64,000 nt of DNA from JARRKC01 sp963723965 (GCA_963723965.1 CAVRSV010000012.1:186001-250000), one strand, 5' to 3'. Shown: positions 41,863 to 50,973, counted from the first letter of the stretch. Numbers and translations: made by a program. The notes: generated by a model from the letters alone, not told the origin.

Positions 41863-42939
41863 TCACGAGGCGTCCAGTCGGCGCCGGTCGACTCTGAGTC
41901 GACGCCGACGAACCTGTCGCTGGCACGCCAGTTCCACGAGGGTGCTGAGAAGATCCGAATAGGAAAGCCCGGACGCCTCCCACAGTTTCGGATACATGCT
42001 GATGCGGGTGAATCCCGGAATCGTGTTCGGCTCATTGACCCAGAATTGGTCCGTATCACGATCCATGAGAAAGTCGATGCGCGCCATTCCTTCCAGCTGG
42101 AGCGCCCGAAAAGTCCGAAGTGCCAGGTCCTGGACCTCACGGACCTGGTCCGCTGCCAGCGGGGCCGGGACCAGGAGCTTCGAATCGTCGTTCAGATACT
42201 TGGCCTCATAGCTATAGAAAACGTCCGCCGGCACGATTTCTCCGGGCAGGGAGACCCGGGCCTCGAGGCCTCCGAGAACGGAGGTCTCGATCTCACGGGC
42301 ATTGATCCCCTGCTCCACCAGGATCCAGTCATCGTAGAGAAACGCCTCCTCGATGGCCGCTTCCAGGTCGGCTGCCGAGGCGCAGCGCGAGATTCCGACT
42401 GAGGAGCCGAGATTGACCGGCTTGACGAAGACCGGAAAGGGGAAGCGGCTCGCGCTTTGCTCCACCACGTCGCTTCGACCGCCTCGCCACTGGTCGATGT
42501 TCCAGGTCAAGGCAGGCAGGGTTGGCAGGCCGGCCGACTGGAGAATGCCCTTGCAGTAGACCTTGTTCATGCCGACCGCGGAACCTCCCACCGAGGCTCC
42601 GACATAGGGGATGTCGAGGAGCTCCAGGGCACCCTGCACGGTCCCGTCTTCGCCATACGGCCCGTGCAGTACCGGGAACACCACCAGGTCCGGGCCCTTG
42701 CGGTCGAGCAGGAACTCGATCCAGTGCCGGGCGTCCGGGATCTCGGTGCCGGCCCCTCCCAGTTCACCCAGTTCGGCCCGCAGTCTGGAGGCCGGCTTCG
42801 TCGAACCGTCCCGGGCGATCCCCAGCACCGAAACCCGATACTTCGACCGATCCAGGTTGCGAATCACCGAGGCGACGGACAGGAGAGACACTTCGTGTTC
42901 AGCAGAGCGCCCGCCACAAAGCAGAATCACGTGTCGCAT
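41863..42939 (-). CDS. ddl: D-alanine--D-alanine ligase
   Basis: The 358-residue ATP-grasp enzyme has the Ddl motifs GGRSAEHEVSLLSA-like start, FPVLHGPYGEDGTVQG, PVFVKPVNLGSSVGISR, ARIDFLMD and the metal-binding WVNEPNTIPGFT. It joins two D-alanines for the peptidoglycan stem. The last 20 residues are unusually Arg-rich (RQVRRRRLRVDRRRL). It follows phoH by 38 bases in the same direction. Confidence 0.96.
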   Translation of the reverse strand: MRHVILLCGGRSAEHEVSLLSVASVIRNLDRSKYRVSVLGIARDGSTKPASRLRAELGELGGAGTEIPDARHWIEFLLDRKGPDLVVFPVLHGPYGEDGTVQGALELLDIPYVGASVGGSAVGMNKVYCKGILQSAGLPTLPALTWNIDQWRGGRSDVVEQSASRFPFPVFVKPVNLGSSVGISRCASAADLEAAIEEAFLYDDWILVEQGINAREIETSVLGGLEARVSLPGEIVPADVFYSYEAKYLNDDSKLLVPAPLAADQVREVQDLALRTFRALQLEGMARIDFLMDRDTDQFWVNEPNTIPGFTRISMYPKLWEASGLSYSDLLSTLVELACQRQVRRRRLRVDRRRLDAS

Positions 42940-42977
42940 AAGGCCGTCCTCTCGCCGTGCTCTACCTGGGTCACGGA

Positions 42978-43919
42978 TTAGCCGTCCGCCCCCTCGTAGG
43001 CCTGGATGATCAACTGTACCAGCCGGTGTCTGACGACGTCCCGGTGATCGAAATAGCAGAAGGCGATGCCCTCGATCTGCCGGAGGATCCGAGCGGACTC
43101 GACCAGGCCCGACTTCTGGCCCGAGGGCAGGTCGATCTGGGTCACATCTCCGGTGACCACGGTCTTGGAGTTCACGCCGATCCTCGTCAGGAACATCTTC
43201 ATCTGCTCGCTCGTGGCATTCTGGGCTTCGTCCAAAATGATGAACGAGTCGCTGAGAGTCCGGCCCCGCATGAAGGCAATAGGGGCGATCTCGATCACGC
43301 CGCGGTCGACGAACTTCTGGACCTTCTCGTTGTCCAGCATGTCGTACAGAGCGTCGTACAGGGGGCGAAGGTAGGGATTGATCTTCTCCTGCATGTCTCC
43401 GGGAAGGAACCCGAGTTTTTCGCCCGCCTCCACAGCCGGACGGGCCAGGATGATCCTGCGCACGGATTTTCGCAGCAGCAGGGCGACACCCATCGCCACC
43501 GCCAGATAGGTTTTGCCCGTGCCGGCGGGGCCAATCCCGAAGACCAGATCGTTCTGCTCGATGGCCCTCAGATAGTGGGTCTGATTCAGGGATCGGGGCA
43601 CAACCTCCCGGACCGGGGTTCGGATCGAGATACGTCGCGGAAAGAGCTCCCGCAACGAAGCCGCCGACTCATGCGCAATCTGGCGAAAGGCATCCTGCAG
43701 ATCGCCGTTGCTGAACTCGCACCCTTCTTCGACGAGCTGCGAGAAATCGGCAAGGATCTGCTCGACGCCGGCGACGTCCTCCGCCTTCCCTTCGATGGAG
43801 ACCCGGCTGCCCCGGGCGCTGATCTTCACATCGAACAGAGATTCGAGCAGCCGAATGTTCTCATCGCGCACATCGAAGAGAATCTCGGCACCCTTCTCGG
43901 GAAGAACCAGCTTTTTCAA
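42978..43919 (-). CDS. PhoH-like ATPase
   Basis: The 313-residue protein has an N-terminal KH-like domain (LFDVKISARGSRVSIEGKAEDV) and the PhoH ATPase domain with Walker A GPAGTGKTYLAVA and Walker B-like FIILDEAQNAT. LPSGQKSGL and FCYFDHRDVVRH follow near the end. Relatives act in ribosome and RNA metabolism, usually near ybeY, which is not here. It follows rpsT closely. Confidence 0.94.
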   Translation of the reverse strand: MKKLVLPEKGAEILFDVRDENIRLLESLFDVKISARGSRVSIEGKAEDVAGVEQILADFSQLVEEGCEFSNGDLQDAFRQIAHESAASLRELFPRRISIRTPVREVVPRSLNQTHYLRAIEQNDLVFGIGPAGTGKTYLAVAMGVALLLRKSVRRIILARPAVEAGEKLGFLPGDMQEKINPYLRPLYDALYDMLDNEKVQKFVDRGVIEIAPIAFMRGRTLSDSFIILDEAQNATSEQMKMFLTRIGVNSKTVVTGDVTQIDLPSGQKSGLVESARILRQIEGIAFCYFDHRDVVRHRLVQLIIQAYEGADG

Positions 43920-43937
43920 GGGGAAGGACCTGGGCTC

Positions 43938-44192
43938 CTACTTCAGGGTCTTGGAGAGCCTGGACTTGTACCTTGCGGCTGTGTTGGCGTGGATTTTGCC
44001 CTTCTGGGCCGTCTTGTCGATCACGGAGAAAACGGCGGGCAGCAGGGTCTGGGCCTCTGCGACCTTACCTTCCTCGACCAACCGGCGAAACCGTTTGATC
44101 TCCGTACGCATCCTGGCTCGCGCGCTGCGATTGACCAGGCGTCGCTCACGATTCTGACGCATGCGTTTGATCGCAGACTTTATGTTCGGCAT
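43938..44192 (-). CDS. rpsT: 30S ribosomal protein S20
   Basis: The ATG at 44192 gives MPNIKSAIKRMRQNRERRLVNRSARARMRT, the normal S20 start, with 84 residues in all. The protein is basic and helical and binds the 5' domain of 16S rRNA. The Shine-Dalgarno GAGGAG is well placed. The ATG at 44228 would add 12 unconserved residues. Confidence 0.96.
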   Translation of the reverse strand: MPNIKSAIKRMRQNRERRLVNRSARARMRTEIKRFRRLVEEGKVAEAQTLLPAVFSVIDKTAQKGKIHANTAARYKSRLSKTLK

Positions 44193-44263
44193 ATCGATAA
44201 GCTCCTCAAATGAGACACACTTCGTCACTCACTGCTGGGAAGACGCCATTATAGGGATCGGGG

Positions 44264-45202
44264 TCAGCAGGTGTCAACGACGAGCCGGTCGAGATGGAAC
44301 CGGGCATCGGCGCCGGAGCTCTTGAGCAGGCGATCGCTCTCGCGAAGCCGCAGTAGAAGATCGATGAGGTCTTCCCGCGAATAGCGTCGAACCTCGCGCT
44401 CCTTCCCCTTGAAGCTCCAGAGCTTGACCAGAGGCAACGCCCGGGAGAAATCCTGTCCTGCCTCCAGCATCTCGCGCAGGACCAGCAGGCGTTTGATGCT
44501 CCAGTAGAGAATGGACAGGATATTCAGCTCCTGCATCCCGCCTTCGATGAGACGGTGCAGCAACAGAAGTGCCTTTTCCTTCTTCCGGCTGGCGATCGCC
44601 CCAACCAGTTCGAAGACGTCATGTTCGCGGGCCTCGGCTGTGAGCCGCAGCACGGCCTCCACTCCGATCGTCTTGCTCTCCCAGGTCCACAGGATGAGCT
44701 TCTCGAGTTCGCTATCGAGTCGCTGAAAGTCCTCGCCCAGGAGCTGCACCAGCAGGTCTGCGGCTTCCGGTGCCATCTCGAAGCCTTCCTGCCGGGCCTG
44801 ACGGCGCAACCAGGCCTCGCCCTTGCCCTGCCCTCCGAGTTCCACGACCTGCAGTTCCGGCCATCCGCGCAGCGGCTTGGCCACCTCGAGAATCAGAACC
44901 GTGCGCTCGGAGGGGTTCTCCAGATAACTCTTCAGGCCCTCCGACCGCGTATCCCCGTGATGCACGTAGACCCAGCGTCGCGGGCTCATCCAGGGCAGAG
45001 TCCGCGCCTGGGCGATGACTCCCTCCGCCGAGACATTGGGGTCCGAGAGGTCGAACACGGACCAGTCGAAGGCGCGTGCCGATTCCTCGATCTGTTCCTC
45101 GCAGAAACGGAGCACGCGGTCCCGCAGGTAGGCCTGGTCCGTCACCACGAGGTAGACCGCTTTCGGATCCCGGGCCGAGCGTGTGAATTCGTTGAAGTTC
45201 AT
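44264..45202 (-). CDS. holA: DNA polymerase III subunit delta
   Basis: The 312-residue protein follows the HolA layout: an N-terminal AAA-like domain (KAVYLVVTDQAYLRDRVLRFC, LPWMSPRRWVYVHHGD), the middle helical lid (DFQRLDSELEKLILW, DVFELVGAIASRKKEKALLLLHRLIEGG) and a C-terminal collar. It opens the sliding clamp within the clamp loader. It starts 6 bases after lptE and is followed by rpsT, an order common in Gram-negative bacteria. Confidence 0.92.
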   Translation of the reverse strand: MNFNEFTRSARDPKAVYLVVTDQAYLRDRVLRFCEEQIEESARAFDWSVFDLSDPNVSAEGVIAQARTLPWMSPRRWVYVHHGDTRSEGLKSYLENPSERTVLILEVAKPLRGWPELQVVELGGQGKGEAWLRRQARQEGFEMAPEAADLLVQLLGEDFQRLDSELEKLILWTWESKTIGVEAVLRLTAEAREHDVFELVGAIASRKKEKALLLLHRLIEGGMQELNILSILYWSIKRLLVLREMLEAGQDFSRALPLVKLWSFKGKEREVRRYSREDLIDLLLRLRESDRLLKSSGADARFHLDRLVVDTC

Positions 45203-45208
45203 AGCGTC

Positions 45209-45772
45209 CTAAAAGCCTTCGACGATCGATGCCACCACGCTGGCTGCGAAGTCATCCGCAATGCGCTGAAGGGCCGGATTCAGCTCCGAGAAGAAATTCT
45301 CCACATCGACATTGACGATGTACTGCTCGCGGAAGACGTACTGATTGTTCGCAAAGAGAACCTCGCCGGTCTTCAGGTCCTTGAGTTCGACATCGGCATA
45401 GACCGTCACCAGGAAGGTGGACGCAAAGGCACTGCGGGCAAAGGTCACGGGGCTCGCGGTCATGCGGGTGACTCTACCCTCGAGGACGGCATCGGCCCGG
45501 GATCTGTCTTCCACGATGGAGTAGTCGGTTCGTTTGACGAACTCGCCCACCAGGGACTTGGTCAGGATCTGCTCAATCTCGTAGGAAGTCGTTTCGTTTT
45601 CGAGGGGCTGAATGAGCAGCGTGTGAAAGGGGCGCTCCACGCGGTTGTGGGCCGCGATACGGTAACCGCACGCCCCGGCTGCAAGCGGCAGTGCCAGCAA
45701 GAGTCCGAGTCCCAGAAGCCCTCGCGTCACGCTCTGCGCCCCCCGGAACCACCGCGGGCCGAAGTCCCTCAT
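45209..45772 (-). CDS. lptE: LPS assembly lipoprotein LptE
   Basis: The ATG at 45772 overlaps the dcd stop (ATGA). A signal segment (GLLGLGLLLALPLAAGACGYR) ends in a lipobox-like site before Cys. The mature part has the LptE pattern (FHTLLIQPLENETTSYEIEQILTKSLVGEF, then ADAVLEGRVTRM). LptE plugs the LptD barrel that puts LPS in the outer leaflet. The gene order lptE-holA is typical. The reading from 45868 lies inside dcd and was rejected. Confidence 0.9.
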   Translation of the reverse strand: MRDFGPRWFRGAQSVTRGLLGLGLLLALPLAAGACGYRIAAHNRVERPFHTLLIQPLENETTSYEIEQILTKSLVGEFVKRTDYSIVEDRSRADAVLEGRVTRMTASPVTFARSAFASTFLVTVYADVELKDLKTGEVLFANNQYVFREQYIVNVDVENFFSELNPALQRIADDFAASVVASIVEGF

Positions 45773-46350
45773 GCGCCCTCTCCGCCAGTGTCGGGCTCGA
45801 CCCGGGAGAGAACGATTCCCTTTTGGGCCTGGTATTTTCCTTTTCGATCCCCGTAGGAGATTTGGCATTCCTCGTCGGCGCTCAGGAAGATCAGCTGGGC
45901 GATGCCTTCACCTGCATAAATCCGGACCGGGGCAGGTCCGGTGTTGGAGATCGACATGGTCACGTGGCCCTCCCATTCGGGCTCGAAGGGAGTCACGTTG
46001 ACGAGGATGCCGCACCGCGCGTAGGTCGATTTTCCCGTGCAGATGGTCAGGATATCCCGGGGAATCCGAAAGTACTCGACCGACTGAGCCAGGACGAAGG
46101 AGCCGGGCGGCACCACGCATCGCTCCGCCTCGTAGTCTTCGAACAGTTCCGGATCGATCCGCTTCGGGTCGACCAGGTCGGAGGCCGTCCCCCGAAAGAG
46201 CTTGAATCGGCGGTCCACGCGAAAGTCGTAGCCGTAAGACGAGGGTCCGTAGGAGATCGATCCGGAACGAACCAGGGCTTCCTCGAACGGTTCGATCATG
46301 CCGCGCTTGCGAGACTGTTCGACGATCCAGTGGTCGGGTTTGACTCCCAT
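45769..46350 (-). CDS. dcd: dCTP deaminase
   Basis: The 193-residue protein has the Dcd pattern: ISYGPSSYGYDFRVDRRFKLF, PGSFVLAQSVEYFRIPRD with the catalytic Glu, GKSTYARCGILVNVTPFEPEWEGH and IAQLIFL. It deaminates dCTP to dUTP for thymidylate synthesis. A TAGAAT box lies at 46367-46372 on the same strand, within the start of a repeat block. It heads the dcd-lptE-holA group. Confidence 0.93.
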   Translation of the reverse strand: MGVKPDHWIVEQSRKRGMIEPFEEALVRSGSISYGPSSYGYDFRVDRRFKLFRGTASDLVDPKRIDPELFEDYEAERCVVPPGSFVLAQSVEYFRIPRDILTICTGKSTYARCGILVNVTPFEPEWEGHVTMSISNTGPAPVRIYAGEGIAQLIFLSADEECQISYGDRKGKYQAQKGIVLSRVEPDTGGEGA

Positions 46351-46380
46351 GTCGATCCGGTGCCGAATTCTACCACGGGC

Positions 46381-46585
46381 AACCGAGTTCCTGGTTTCGA
46401 GTCCCGAGCTCCTGGTTTCGAGGTATGGAGGTCTCGCAAAAGGGTCCTTCTTGGGCGGCGGCTTTGCGCACTGGGCGTGGAACCAAGCCGCCGTGCATCC
46501 CCTTTCCTCTGACGGTTCGGCTCATCGCAACCCCGACCACTGGGACCACACGCCCTCAAAACCCGAAACCCGAATCTCGCAACTG
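46381..46585. repeat. Heptad and palindrome repeat block
   Basis: GAGTTCCTGGTTTCGAG-type units at 46385-46425 face CCCGAAACCCGAATCTCG units at 46558-46582. The middle contains GGCTTTGCGCACTGGGCGTGG, a relative of the TTTGCGTGGAACC core at 16557-17415. The block lies between dcd and the site-2 protease gene. Confidence 0.65.
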
Positions 46586-46586
46586 A

Positions 46587-47582
46587 CTAGAGTGACCCGA
46601 CGTGCTCGACCAATCGGACCGGAACGGGCATGAAGGTCAGAATGAAGACCGCCAGGGCAACGGCGGCCAGCACCCAGCGCATCCGTCCCAGGTGCCGGAC
46701 CTCGAGATAGGGCCGGGGGTGCCGGAAGCGCATGAACACCAGAATGAGCGCGAAGACGAGATAGCCGAACATCGGCCAGGAGAGCAAGCTCAGCAGGATG
46801 AGCGCGGTGAAGGTCGCGTAGGAGACGATCCGATGCACCCGGCTGCCAAACAGCGCGTAGACGACATGCCCCCCATCGAGCTGACCGACGGGAAGCAGAT
46901 TCAGGCTGGTGGCCAGCATCCCGAACCAGGCCGCCCAGCCCACCGGGTGCAGCTGGATGTAGGTCGGATCTCCGTGAAAGAACAGGTGGACCGCCATGCG
47001 AAACAGGAGCGGCTCGCCGAACTCGATCGTGGGCTCGAGGGAATCGAAGCCATGGAACTGAGTCGAGAGGGCCACGCCCACCGCCAGCACGGGCAGGATC
47101 AGGACGAACCCGGCCAGGGGACCGGCGATGCCGACGTCGAAGAGCTGGCGACGATCCCGAAACAGCGACTTGATCCGGATGACGGCTCCAAAGGTGCCAA
47201 ACGGATTGAGTGGCGGGGGCGCCGGAAGGACGTACGGGACCGTCGCATCGATGCCATGAAACCGGCAGGTCAGGTAGTGCCCCATTTCATGGCAGATCAG
47301 GATGACCAGGACCGAAAAAGCAAAGGGAAGTCCTGCCAGAATCGCCGTGGGATGTGTCCAGAGGCTGTCGAGATTCTGGAAGACCTCGGCGCTGCTCTCC
47401 GCGGAGAACTGCGCGGTCAGAAGGAAGCCCGCCACGAGCGTGGTCAGACAGGTACACAGGAAGAGAATCAAGGGCAGGTATCGCCGCCAGCGCCGCGTTA
47501 CCGGCTGGGGCAGACTCGTGGGATACCAGTCGATTTCACCGGGCTGCGGACTGGGCCGGCCGATAGGGATGTCACGATCCAA
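46587..47582 (-). CDS. Site-2 protease family (M50) membrane metalloprotease
   Basis: About 331 residues with six or so membrane segments. The zinc motif HEMGH is in VILICHEMGHYL and the second metal site in LLPVGQLDGGH. The polytopic layout matches the plant-EGY/sterol-type S2P group that often lacks PDZ. Relatives cut membrane-bound regulators inside the bilayer. The start is unclear: the TTG at 47582, just past the HU stop, fits; the longer frame from 47663 overlaps HU and was not used. Confidence 0.87.
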   Translation of the reverse strand: MDRDIPIGRPSPQPGEIDWYPTSLPQPVTRRWRRYLPLILFLCTCLTTLVAGFLLTAQFSAESSAEVFQNLDSLWTHPTAILAGLPFAFSVLVILICHEMGHYLTCRFHGIDATVPYVLPAPPPLNPFGTFGAVIRIKSLFRDRRQLFDVGIAGPLAGFVLILPVLAVGVALSTQFHGFDSLEPTIEFGEPLLFRMAVHLFFHGDPTYIQLHPVGWAAWFGMLATSLNLLPVGQLDGGHVVYALFGSRVHRIVSYATFTALILLSLLSWPMFGYLVFALILVFMRFRHPRPYLEVRHLGRMRWVLAAVALAVFILTFMPVPVRLVEHVGSL

Positions 47583-47589
47583 GGTGGGG

Positions 47590-47859
47590 TTACTCTGCGA
47601 AGCGGATTTCTTTTCCTGGCTTGAAACGCACGGTCTTGCCAGGCGGAATGGGGACTTCCGCACCCGTCCTTGGATTGCGTCCGATTCCGCTCTTCCGCGG
47701 CTTCACAACGAAAACGCCGAACCCACGCAGTTCAATACGTTCACCGGACTTCAGCGCGGTTTTGAGTGCGTCGAAGAATGCATCGACGGCCACTTCCGCC
47801 TTCACCTTCGTGATTTCGTTGCGTTCCGCCACCCGAGCGACAATATCCTGTTTTACCAC
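47590..47859 (-). CDS. HU/IHF-family DNA-binding protein
   Basis: The 89-residue protein reads MVKQDIVARVAERNEITKVKAEVAVDAFF, ends KPGKEIRFAE and holds the DNA-clamping arm GRNPRTGAEVPIPPG with its key proline. It bends and packs DNA. The start is a GTG after AAGGA. A strong promoter with TATAGT lies upstream, inside the last codons of the zinc-ribbon gene. Confidence 0.95.
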   Translation of the reverse strand: MVKQDIVARVAERNEITKVKAEVAVDAFFDALKTALKSGERIELRGFGVFVVKPRKSGIGRNPRTGAEVPIPPGKTVRFKPGKEIRFAE

Positions 47860-47874
47860 CGTTTAGATTCCTTC

Positions 47875-48309
47875 CTAAACCGTTAAAAATACTATATTTT
47901 CATTCTCATTCAAATGCAACCTCGCGGAGGGATCGAGAGGATCGAGGCGACCGCGGCGGTTGCAGAACGGACACCGAAACTCGAGGAGTCCCCCTTCGAA
48001 CTCCGCAACACTCACCCCGCTGTCATCGAAGGGACAGCGGGGAGCCTGGCCCTGGACCATCCTCTCGTGAAAGTAGATGAGATGAAGGGGTTCCCAGAGA
48101 CCGGGGGATCGCGTCTGCCTCCAGTCCAGGCGGCGCCCGCAGCCGGGGCAGTGGATCTCGAGGCGGAGCAAATCGCGAATGGAGTAGTCGGTTCGGAACT
48201 CGAGCTCCTCACCACAGTCACCGCACAACGGACGTTCCCGGCCGCCGAAATACTCCCGCACCAGACGATCCGCCTCTCGAGTCCGATTCCGCTCGTTTCT
48301 GGTCAGCAT
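47875..48309 (-). CDS. Zinc-ribbon protein of unknown function
   Basis: This 144-residue protein has three Cys pairs, CGDCGEELEF, CPGCGRRLDW and RCPFCNRRGRLD, and a fourth single Cys in RCPFDDSG. They suggest two zinc ribbons. The family is not recognised. The ATG overlaps the nfo stop by 7 bases, so it is co-translated with nfo, and HU lies just downstream. The last codons run through an AT-rich stretch that also serves as the HU promoter. Confidence 0.72.
   Translation of the reverse strand: MLTRNERNRTREADRLVREYFGGRERPLCGDCGEELEFRTDYSIRDLLRLEIHCPGCGRRLDWRQTRSPGLWEPLHLIYFHERMVQGQAPRCPFDDSGVSVAEFEGGLLEFRCPFCNRRGRLDPLDPSARLHLNENENIVFLTV
47891..47919 (-). promoter_or_regulatory. Promoter for the HU gene
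   Basis: TTGCAT (47914-47919) and TATAGT (47891-47896) are 17 bases apart on the minus strand, in an AT-rich patch about 30 bases before the HU start. This is the best-looking promoter in the window. Confidence 0.7.
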
Positions 48310-49187
48310 CGCTGTCTTCCCACCATCCCTCGTAGGGTCGCCAGATTCCTTCGGTCCTCCTCACCATCGTCGCCTTTGGGAGTCTCCAGGATCTTGGGCC
48401 GTCCGCCAAGGCGCCTTTCATTCATTATGAGACAGAAACCGCGGCTACCGATCTCGCCTTCTCCGATATGCTGGTGCCGGTCGACGCGACTGCCCAGTTC
48501 CCGCCGGCTGTCGTTCAGGTGAAGCACGCGCAGTCGATCGAGGCCCACCACGCAGTCGAACTCCTGCAACGTCCGCTCCCAGGTCTCGGGCGTCCTGAAA
48601 TCGTAGCCGGCTGCAAAGACGTGACAGGAATCGAAACAGACCCCGAGTCTGTCCGGTTCCCGAACGCCGCCGAGGATGTCCCGCAGGTGCTCGAAGCGGT
48701 GTCCGATGGAGGTCCCCTGCCCGGCCGTGGTCTCCAGGGCGATGCGGGTTGAGTCGGGGCCAACGCGATCATGGATTCGGTCGATGGCCCGGACGATTCG
48801 CTCGAGTCCCTGCTCCTCGCCACTGCCCGCGTGAGCGCCGGGATGCACGACCAGGTCATCGAGTCCCAGGGCCGTCGCACGCCCGATCTCGTCGATCAGG
48901 GCTTCAATGCTGCGCTCCCACAGGGCATCGTCGGGGGAAGCCAGGTTGATCAGGTAGGAGTCGTGGCCCACGACAGCGGTGAGCCCCGCGTCGCGACACG
49001 CCTCCCGAAAGGCCTGCACCTCCTCCGTCGAAGGTACTCGCCCCTGCCACTGGCTGGCGTTCTTGACGAAGATCTGCAACACCGTACAGCCGGCGTTCAC
49101 CGCCCTTTCCACTGCCTTCGGAATTCCTCCGGCAATCGACATGTGGGCACCCAGAAGAGGCTTCGAGTCCATGGCAACCTGTTTCAT
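48303..49187 (-). CDS. nfo: Endonuclease IV (deoxyribonuclease IV)
   Basis: The 294-residue protein has the Nfo/AP endonuclease pattern LLGAHMSIAGGIPKAVERA, LVVHPGAHAGSGEEQGL, ALETTAGQGTSIGHRFE with the metal-binding Glu, LGVCFDSCHVFAAGYD and VLHLNDSRRELGSRVDRHQHIGEG. It cuts abasic DNA and needs three metal ions. The ATG overlaps the stop of the symporter gene (ATGA) and it is followed by an overlapping zinc-ribbon gene. Confidence 0.95.
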   Translation of the reverse strand: MKQVAMDSKPLLGAHMSIAGGIPKAVERAVNAGCTVLQIFVKNASQWQGRVPSTEEVQAFREACRDAGLTAVVGHDSYLINLASPDDALWERSIEALIDEIGRATALGLDDLVVHPGAHAGSGEEQGLERIVRAIDRIHDRVGPDSTRIALETTAGQGTSIGHRFEHLRDILGGVREPDRLGVCFDSCHVFAAGYDFRTPETWERTLQEFDCVVGLDRLRVLHLNDSRRELGSRVDRHQHIGEGEIGSRGFCLIMNERRLGGRPKILETPKGDDGEEDRRNLATLRGMVGRQRC

Positions 49188-50629
49188 TCACTGGAGGCCG
49201 GCGACTCGGCCGGCCGGACCGGTTTGGCGCTGCCCCCTACTTTACCAACAATCAGAAAAATGAGCAGGGAGAATCCCAGAGCGAGCATGCCCGGCGGGAC
49301 GGCTAAGGGATAGTGGCCCAGCCGGTTCCAGAGTTCGAGGCCCGCAGACAGGGACAGTCCGGAGAGGATACTGATCCTCGCAGCCCAGGGACCAGACTCC
49401 TTCCAGTTCAGACCCAGGGCGAGAGAAGGGGTCAGGGCGGCGGCAAAACAGGAAAACGCCAGGATTCCGAGATAGGCGACCAGAGTGCGGGCCCCTACCG
49501 CCAGGGCTCCCGCCAGAGCGTAGATGGCGAGCGAACTCCAGCGTCCCCACCAGACCGGCCGTTCCAGCCGAAAGTTGAGAGACCGGGCGAGATCCCGGCT
49601 GATGGCCGCCGCACCGACATTCACGAAGCTGTCCGCCGTCGACATGATGGCGGCGATCACGCCGACGTAGGCGAAGGAGGAAAGCCAGGCCGGCGCAACG
49701 CGCGCGAGGAAGAGGGTGATCGTATCATCGGGCGTGGCCGGCGGGGGCAACGCGCCTCTGAGGACGAGGCTCTTGACCGACGCGCCCGCACCGAGCCACA
49801 CGAGTCCGCAGATCATCATGGAGAGAGCGAGAAGCAGCGGAAAGAACCTCAGGACCCGGGCATCGCGAATCATCATGAAGCGGTTGACCACATGGGGCTG
49901 CCCCAGAGAACCGACTGAGAAAAGGAAGAACCAGCCCAGACAGGTCAGGGCTCCCGCCTCCCCCCAGGGGCTCAGGCCGTCCGAACGGGCGACCGCAAAA
50001 GCGTTCGTCAGGGCATCGAGACCGCCGGCACCGCTCAAGGCGAAATAGAAGATCAGCGACGCCACCCAGAGCATGATCGCTCCCTGTACGACGTCGGTGT
50101 AGACTCCGGCCAGCATCCCGCCGGCCGCGCTGTAGAAGACCAGCACACCCACACCCAGCAGCAGGGCGGGTCCCCTCCCGAAAGGGGTCACCGCGTCCAG
50201 GAGAACTGCCAGAGCCAGCAATTGAGTTGCCAGGTACCCGACCACCCCGACAAGGATTGCCAACGATGCGCATCCGCTGGCAAAGCGGCAGCCGTACCGC
50301 TCCAGGATGACATCGGGAATGGTCAGACATCCCCGCTCGTTCGACAGACGCAGCATGGGCTTGGCCAGAAGCCAGCACATGAGGGCGCCGGTGAAGGAGC
50401 TCGAAATGGTGATCCAGAAGGAACCGAGTCCCACCTGATAGAAGAGGCCCGGGCCGCCGACGAACACGAACCCGCTCATGATCGAGGCCATGGTGGCCAG
50501 CACCAGAGTCAGCAGACCGAGGCGTCTTCCGGCCAGAAAGTAGTCTCCTGCGTCGGCGGTCCTGCGGACCGCGTACACGCCGACCCCGACCAGGATGACC
50601 AGGTAGGTCAGTCCGACCAGGAGAGTCAT
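49184..50629 (-). CDS. Sodium:solute symporter (SSS family)
   Basis: From the ATG at 50629 the protein has 481 residues and about 13 membrane segments with LeuT-fold features: ATMASIMSGFVFVGGPGLFYQVG in the first broken helix, YSAAGGMLAGVYTDVVQG, GSLGQPHVVNRFMMI and AAIMSTADSFVNVGAAAISRDL. Such symporters take up organic substrates with sodium. The start overlaps the stop of the small membrane protein gene (ATGA), so the two are translated together. The substrate is unknown. Confidence 0.92.
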   Translation of the reverse strand: MTLLVGLTYLVILVGVGVYAVRRTADAGDYFLAGRRLGLLTLVLATMASIMSGFVFVGGPGLFYQVGLGSFWITISSSFTGALMCWLLAKPMLRLSNERGCLTIPDVILERYGCRFASGCASLAILVGVVGYLATQLLALAVLLDAVTPFGRGPALLLGVGVLVFYSAAGGMLAGVYTDVVQGAIMLWVASLIFYFALSGAGGLDALTNAFAVARSDGLSPWGEAGALTCLGWFFLFSVGSLGQPHVVNRFMMIRDARVLRFFPLLLALSMMICGLVWLGAGASVKSLVLRGALPPPATPDDTITLFLARVAPAWLSSFAYVGVIAAIMSTADSFVNVGAAAISRDLARSLNFRLERPVWWGRWSSLAIYALAGALAVGARTLVAYLGILAFSCFAAALTPSLALGLNWKESGPWAARISILSGLSLSAGLELWNRLGHYPLAVPPGMLALGFSLLIFLIVGKVGGSAKPVRPAESPASSE

Positions 50630-50973
50630 CGTTCCTTCCAGCGATGGAAGCCCAGCAGAAAGCTCAGCGGCCAGATCAACAGCGGGGCCAGCCAGATGCC
50701 GACCAGCATCCAGACCGTGGTCCAGGGAAGCCCCAGGAACGGCGCTGCGGCTGCGCCCGAGGTCGTCCCGCTCCACAACAGGACGGCCAGCACACCCGCC
50801 GTCCAGCACCCAAAGAGCAGCACCGGTCGACGGGGGGCCCCGCCCCACCAGGCCAGACCCGAGAGCAGACTGACCCCTCCCGCCGCCAGCAGCCAGACCG
50901 ACTCCGACAGGGCACCGCCGAGCAGCAGCACCAGTGCAACGACCAGAAACCAGAAGCGCATGTGTGGCAGCAT
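50626..50973 (-). CDS. Small membrane protein, probable symporter partner
   Basis: This 115-residue protein has four likely membrane segments and ends LGFHRWKER. It is not recognised. Its stop overlaps the symporter start, which recalls the small accessory subunits found before sodium symporters (the YhdT-PanF or DUF4212 type), though no sequence motif proves this. Two ATGs (50973, 50961) are possible; neither has a clear ribosome site. Confidence 0.65.
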   Translation of the reverse strand: MLPHMRFWFLVVALVLLLGGALSESVWLLAAGGVSLLSGLAWWGGAPRRPVLLFGCWTAGVLAVLLWSGTTSGAAAAPFLGLPWTTVWMLVGIWLAPLLIWPLSFLLGFHRWKER

